From Rhodospirillaceae bacterium UBA4468 (GTDB lineage Bacteria; Pseudomonadota; Alphaproteobacteria; Rhodospirillales; Casp-alpha2), in the NCBI GenBank assembly GCA_002389385.1, contig DGOK01000031.1, forward strand, positions 1 through 37,172: DNA of 37,172 nucleotides, written 5' to 3'. Shown here in pieces: positions 33,889-37,172 of this stretch. Numbering within the stretch: position 1 is the stretch's first letter; each line of letters begins with the position of its first letter. The position numbers and the translations under genes are program-made. A model generated the notes under the pieces. That model saw nothing but the letters and a program-made list of their open reading frames with translations. It did no database searches and had not been told where the DNA came from.

Positions 33889-34860
33889 ATGAAATATAAA
33901 TGGCTCGGCAAAACTGGCGTAAAAGTCTCACAACTCTGTTATGGTACAATGTCATTTGGTGGGGATGCAGATGCCGCAGAATCAGCAAAAATGTATGGCG
34001 CCTGTCGAGATGCCGGAATTAACTTTTTTGATTGCGCGAACGGATACACAAAGGGCAAGGCTGAAGAAATTCTCAGCGGACACATAGCTTCCGAGCGCGA
34101 TGAATTGGTCATCACATCCAAATGTTATGTACCTATGAGTGATGACATCAATGATCGTGGCGGCAATCGTCGACATATAGCAATGGCCGTTGAAGACAGT
34201 CTCAAAAGATTGAAGACCGACCGGCTTGATGTTCTCTTCATGCATCGCTGGGACTACAAGACACCCCTCGAAGAAACCATGCGTGCATTAGAAAAACTCG
34301 TGTCTGATGGCAAAGTATTGTACCTAGGTGCCAGTAACTATGCGGCATGGCAAGTTGCTAAGGGTTTGGGCGTTGCTGAGCGTTTTGGCTGGCCGAGATT
34401 TGATGTCATTCAACCTATGTACAGCTTGGTGAAACGTCAGGCAGAATCAGAAATTTTTCCATTGGCTTTGGCAGAAGAGCTTGGTGTCATCACATACAGC
34501 CCCGTTGGCGGCGGGCTGCTGAGTGGGAAATACGGACCAAACCAACGACCTGACAGTGGCCGCTTGATGACAGACAGAGGATACAAGGCACGTTATGGCG
34601 AAGATTGGGTCTTTGATACAGCTGGTGATTTTAGTGCTCTTGCAAAAGATCGTGGTGTTCATGCTGTAAGTCTTGCCGTTGCATGGGCTGCGGCTAATCC
34701 TGCGGTCACGTGCCCAATTGTTGGCGCCAGAAGCCTAGAGCAATTGCAGCCATCACTCGCCTCCATCAACGTCGAGATGCCCCCAGAACTCCATGCGGAA
34801 ATCGCAGCACTCACCAGAACTCCTCCACCGGCAACAGATCGCTTAGAGGAACAAGGGTAA
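33889..34860 (+). CDS. aldo/keto reductase
   Basis: This 323-residue (beta/alpha)8 NAD(P)H-dependent oxidoreductase probably reduces aldehydes or ketones. The full catalytic tetrad is visible: Asp48 and Tyr53 (FFDCANGYTKGK), Lys78 (VITSKCY) and His119 (LFMHRWD). The cofactor-phosphate region GARSLEQLQPSLA is near the C-terminus. It resembles the voltage-gated-K+-channel-beta/YghZ type. It is followed after 29 bases by a second family member and then by a dehydrogenase, forming a forward operon. Confidence 0.9.
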   Translation: MKYKWLGKTGVKVSQLCYGTMSFGGDADAAESAKMYGACRDAGINFFDCANGYTKGKAEEILSGHIASERDELVITSKCYVPMSDDINDRGGNRRHIAMAVEDSLKRLKTDRLDVLFMHRWDYKTPLEETMRALEKLVSDGKVLYLGASNYAAWQVAKGLGVAERFGWPRFDVIQPMYSLVKRQAESEIFPLALAEELGVITYSPVGGGLLSGKYGPNQRPDSGRLMTDRGYKARYGEDWVFDTAGDFSALAKDRGVHAVSLAVAWAAANPAVTCPIVGARSLEQLQPSLASINVEMPPELHAEIAALTRTPPPATDRLEEQG

Positions 34861-34889
34861 TTGTTGCCACAAGTTAAGGTTTCCTCCCG

Positions 34890-35900
34890 ATGAAATATGC
34901 GAAGCTTGGAAATAGTGGCCTGAAGGTTTCACCAATTTGTTTGGGCGCTATGATCTTTGGCAATCAGACAAGCACTAACGTCGCCGCAAAGATTATTAAC
35001 ACAGCCCGTGACGCTGGCGTGAATTTCATTGATACCGCTGTGTCCTACACCAAAGGCGAACGCAAACGTATCTTGAGCAAGTTGACCCAGCTTGATCGTC
35101 ACGACTGGGTTATTGCCACAGAACTTGGTGGCAAAGCCATTGGTGACGGTCTCAATCAACGCAGGCTCAGTCGTGCTTGGATGATGGACGCTATCGATGG
35201 CAGCCTAAAACGTATAGGCACTGACTATATTGATATCTATTACCTGCACCGCGCGGACCCAACGACGCCCTTGCGTGAAACCATCACCGCGATGGGAGAT
35301 CTAATCCGAGCAGGCAAAGTGCGCTATTGGGGGTTTAGTAATTTCCGCGCATGGAAAATTCCTGCGATGATCAACCTGTGTGATGAACTCAACGTACCGC
35401 GCCCTGTGATCGCGCAACCGTTTTATAATGCGCTCTACCGGGTTGCTGAGTTTGAATACATTCCGGCATGTCATGAATATGGTGTCGGCGTTGTTCCCTA
35501 TAGCACCCTGGCCCGTGGTGTTCTAACTGGGAAATTTGGCACCAACGTGCAGCAGGCTAAGAACACGAAGCGTGGCGCCGTTGAGCAAGATACTTACGCA
35601 GCAGTTTGCACTTCAGACGCATTACGTATCGCACAGAAAGTCAAAAAACGTGCTGAAGCTCAAGGCATGACCGCAGGCCATTTGGCCCTTAACTGGGTTT
35701 TGAATAACGATGCTGTGCCGTCTTTGGTTGCAGGTCCGCGCACACTCTCACATTGGAAAGATTACTTAGCCGCTCTTAAACACAATTACCCCGCCGAAGA
35801 TGAGGTGTTTTTTGATGCCTTGGCGCCAAGCTGTTATCCTCTCAACAATGGCTACCACGATCAAAAAGACCCACCCTTAGGTCGCTTCTCACAAGTATAA
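34890..35900 (+). CDS. aldo/keto reductase homologue lacking the catalytic Lys
   Basis: The 336-residue aldo/keto reductase-fold protein aligns with its neighbour across the N-terminal half. Asp48 and Tyr53 (FIDTAVSYTKGE) and His120 (YYLHRAD) are kept, but the tetrad lysine expected in V-I-A-T-K is Glu78 (VIATELGG, codon GAA at 35121-35123). The Lys supports hydride transfer and Tyr acidity in the family, so normal reductase activity is doubtful. It may bind a cofactor without catalysis or run altered chemistry. The C-terminal GPRTLSHWKDYLAALKH cofactor region is present. The gene is complete and looks well maintained. It is in the same operon as the genes on either side. Confidence 0.85.
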   Translation: MKYAKLGNSGLKVSPICLGAMIFGNQTSTNVAAKIINTARDAGVNFIDTAVSYTKGERKRILSKLTQLDRHDWVIATELGGKAIGDGLNQRRLSRAWMMDAIDGSLKRIGTDYIDIYYLHRADPTTPLRETITAMGDLIRAGKVRYWGFSNFRAWKIPAMINLCDELNVPRPVIAQPFYNALYRVAEFEYIPACHEYGVGVVPYSTLARGVLTGKFGTNVQQAKNTKRGAVEQDTYAAVCTSDALRIAQKVKKRAEAQGMTAGHLALNWVLNNDAVPSLVAGPRTLSHWKDYLAALKHNYPAEDEVFFDALAPSCYPLNNGYHDQKDPPLGRFSQV

Positions 35901-35916
35901 GAAAGCTCCACATTTC

Positions 35917-36918
35917 ATGACGACTGAACCACTAAACCTGCTACTTGCCGGTAAGAACACCGCCACTAGAAAAGACCTCATCCAACAAAGCTTAACGACG
36001 CTATGGAATATTTCTACGTGGTCAGAGGATGAAAATTTCGGACGGTTTGTTGAACTACTACCCAAGGCAGATGCCGTCGTTGCCGGATCGATTAAAGGAA
36101 CTTGGCCTTCAGCTCCAAATCTGAAACTACGCCAGGTCCCTCACACAGGTATAAATTGGGTATCACCCAATGACATGCCCAAAGGGTGCATCGTCTGCAA
36201 TACATTCGGCCATGAAATTGCAATTGCCGAATATATACTTGCGTGCATGCTCGACTTGGCTATCGGACTTTCTAAAATTGATCGAACCTTTAAAAAAGAT
36301 TTCTGGGCAGATTATCACCCAGGCATCGGCCCCAACCATTTAGAGCTATATGGAAAAACAGCTGGTATTATTGGCTATGGTCACATCGGCCGCGAAGTTG
36401 CCGCCCGCGCCAATGCCTTTGGCATGAAATCCATTGCCGTTTCCAGAACTATTTATCCTGCACCTGAGCTCGCATCATTCAAAACCATGGCGGACATCGA
36501 TCAATTACTTGCAACGGCAGACTATATTATCCTTGCGCTCCCTCTATCAGATGAGACCAATGGACTGATTGATGCAGATAAGTTTTCAAAAATGAAATCA
36601 GACGCCGTATTGATCAATGTCGGACGCGGTCATGTGGTTGACGAAAGTGCTCTGTATTCAGCGCTTTTAGAAAAACGTATTCGAGGAGCAGCTATCGATG
36701 TTTGGTATCAATATCCAAAGGATGGCGATGCTGATTGCGCACCATCAAAGCATCCATTTGAAAATCTTGAAAACGCAATTATGACGCCACATTGCAGCGG
36801 GAGCACAGATGCCATGCGGGATCGTCGCTGGACTTTTATTACATCGAACTTGGATCGGTTCGCGCGCGGCGAGCCGATTGAGAACTTCTGCTTCGAAGGA
36901 ACCCGACCTGACGTCTAG
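35917..36918 (+). CDS. D-isomer-specific 2-hydroxyacid dehydrogenase family protein
   Basis: This 333-residue NAD(P)-dependent dehydrogenase family protein interconverts D-2-hydroxyacids and 2-oxoacids. The Rossmann fingerprint is GIIGYGHIGREVAARANAFG. Of the family's Arg-Glu-His catalytic set, Arg237 (NVGRGHVV) and His292 (TPHCSGS) are present. The Glu position in the usual D-V-F-x-x-E-P is Tyr266 (IDVWYQYP). Other dehydrogenases with a W-Y-x-Y-P pattern exist as far as I know, so this is probably a subfamily trait. It starts 16 bases after the preceding aldo/keto reductase stop, in an apparent operon. Confidence 0.87.
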   Translation: MTTEPLNLLLAGKNTATRKDLIQQSLTTLWNISTWSEDENFGRFVELLPKADAVVAGSIKGTWPSAPNLKLRQVPHTGINWVSPNDMPKGCIVCNTFGHEIAIAEYILACMLDLAIGLSKIDRTFKKDFWADYHPGIGPNHLELYGKTAGIIGYGHIGREVAARANAFGMKSIAVSRTIYPAPELASFKTMADIDQLLATADYIILALPLSDETNGLIDADKFSKMKSDAVLINVGRGHVVDESALYSALLEKRIRGAAIDVWYQYPKDGDADCAPSKHPFENLENAIMTPHCSGSTDAMRDRRWTFITSNLDRFARGEPIENFCFEGTRPDV

Positions 36919-36956
36919 AACACATCTAACGGCAAACAAAATACAAGGAGCCTAGC

Positions 36957-37172
36957 ATGGCTAAAGATACGACTAATGACATCAATTATTTAAATGCTTC
37001 CAAGACATGGGCAAAAGCGTTCGGTCACGCCTTAACTCAAAAGGATGCAAAAACTGCGGCGGCGCTCTTTCTCCAAAACGGCCATTGGCGCGATCTTATT
37101 GCATTTAACTGGAACATCGACACCGTTAGCGGCCCCGATGCAATCGCTAAAAAGCTCAGCGAAACACTTGAC
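36957..37172 (+). CDS. N-terminus of SnoaL/NTF2-domain protein, probably a flavin monooxygenase (truncated by window end)
   Basis: Only the first 72 residues are inside the window. The start ATG 36957 follows AAGGAG at 7 bases. The visible part (WAKAFGHALTQKDAKTAAAL, then NGHWRDLIAFNWNIDTVSGPDAI) matches the small NTF2/SnoaL-like domain at the N-terminus of some FAD/NAD(P)-dependent monooxygenases of the flavin-containing or Baeyer-Villiger type. The oxidoreductase domain would lie beyond the right edge, so the full-length assignment is inference. It continues the forward operon of reductases. Confidence 0.7.
   Translation, partial: MAKDTTNDINYLNASKTWAKAFGHALTQKDAKTAAALFLQNGHWRDLIAFNWNIDTVSGPDAIAKKLSETLD

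Overview
The window looks like chromosomal DNA of a free-living, probably marine alphaproteobacterium. The base composition is balanced, the genes are densely packed, and there is an AapJQMP-type amino-acid ABC transporter of the kind common in Alphaproteobacteria. No phage, insertion sequence, plasmid or CRISPR element is visible. The taxonomic placement is inferred from gene content only.

Positions 1-16000 begin with a tRNA-Ser(CGA) and a decayed carboxymuconolactone-decarboxylase-family gene. Next come an SMP-30-like lactonase, an amidase, a threonine-synthase-like PLP enzyme, the protein AMPylase SelO, and a class V plus class I aminotransferase pair. A reverse-strand block follows: gntR, aapJQMP, a second class V aminotransferase and a threonine aldolase. 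It reads as an amino-acid uptake and catabolism unit.

Positions 16000-23100 hold a crotonase-family gene, a gamma-glutamyltransferase without a signal peptide, and a forward operon. That operon encodes a class V aminotransferase, the large and small subunits of an isopropylmalate-dehydratase-like hydro-lyase, and an RraA/HMG-aldolase-like protein. I infer a transaminate-hydrate-cleave pathway for an unknown amino acid.

Positions 23121-31853 are the most interesting part: a compact selenium locus. It contains selU (tRNA 2-selenouridine synthase), a senA-like gene (EgtB/selenoneine synthase family), a senB-like glycosyltransferase (selenosugar synthase family) and selD fused to an N-terminal FAD/NAD oxidoreductase. 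selD is the last gene of a likely operon with a three-gene PhnDCE-type ABC transporter whose binding protein resembles putative selenate-binding proteins. Together these could import a selenium oxyanion, make selenophosphate, and send it both to tRNA selenouridine and to the small molecule selenoneine. An egtD-like gene for hercynine is not in the window.

Positions 31975-37172 hold an ACR3-type arsenite efflux gene with a glutathione S-transferase gene, then a forward run of two aldo/keto reductases (the second lacks the catalytic Lys), a D-2-hydroxyacid dehydrogenase with a substituted catalytic Glu, and the start of a gene with a SnoaL-like N-terminal domain that runs off the end.
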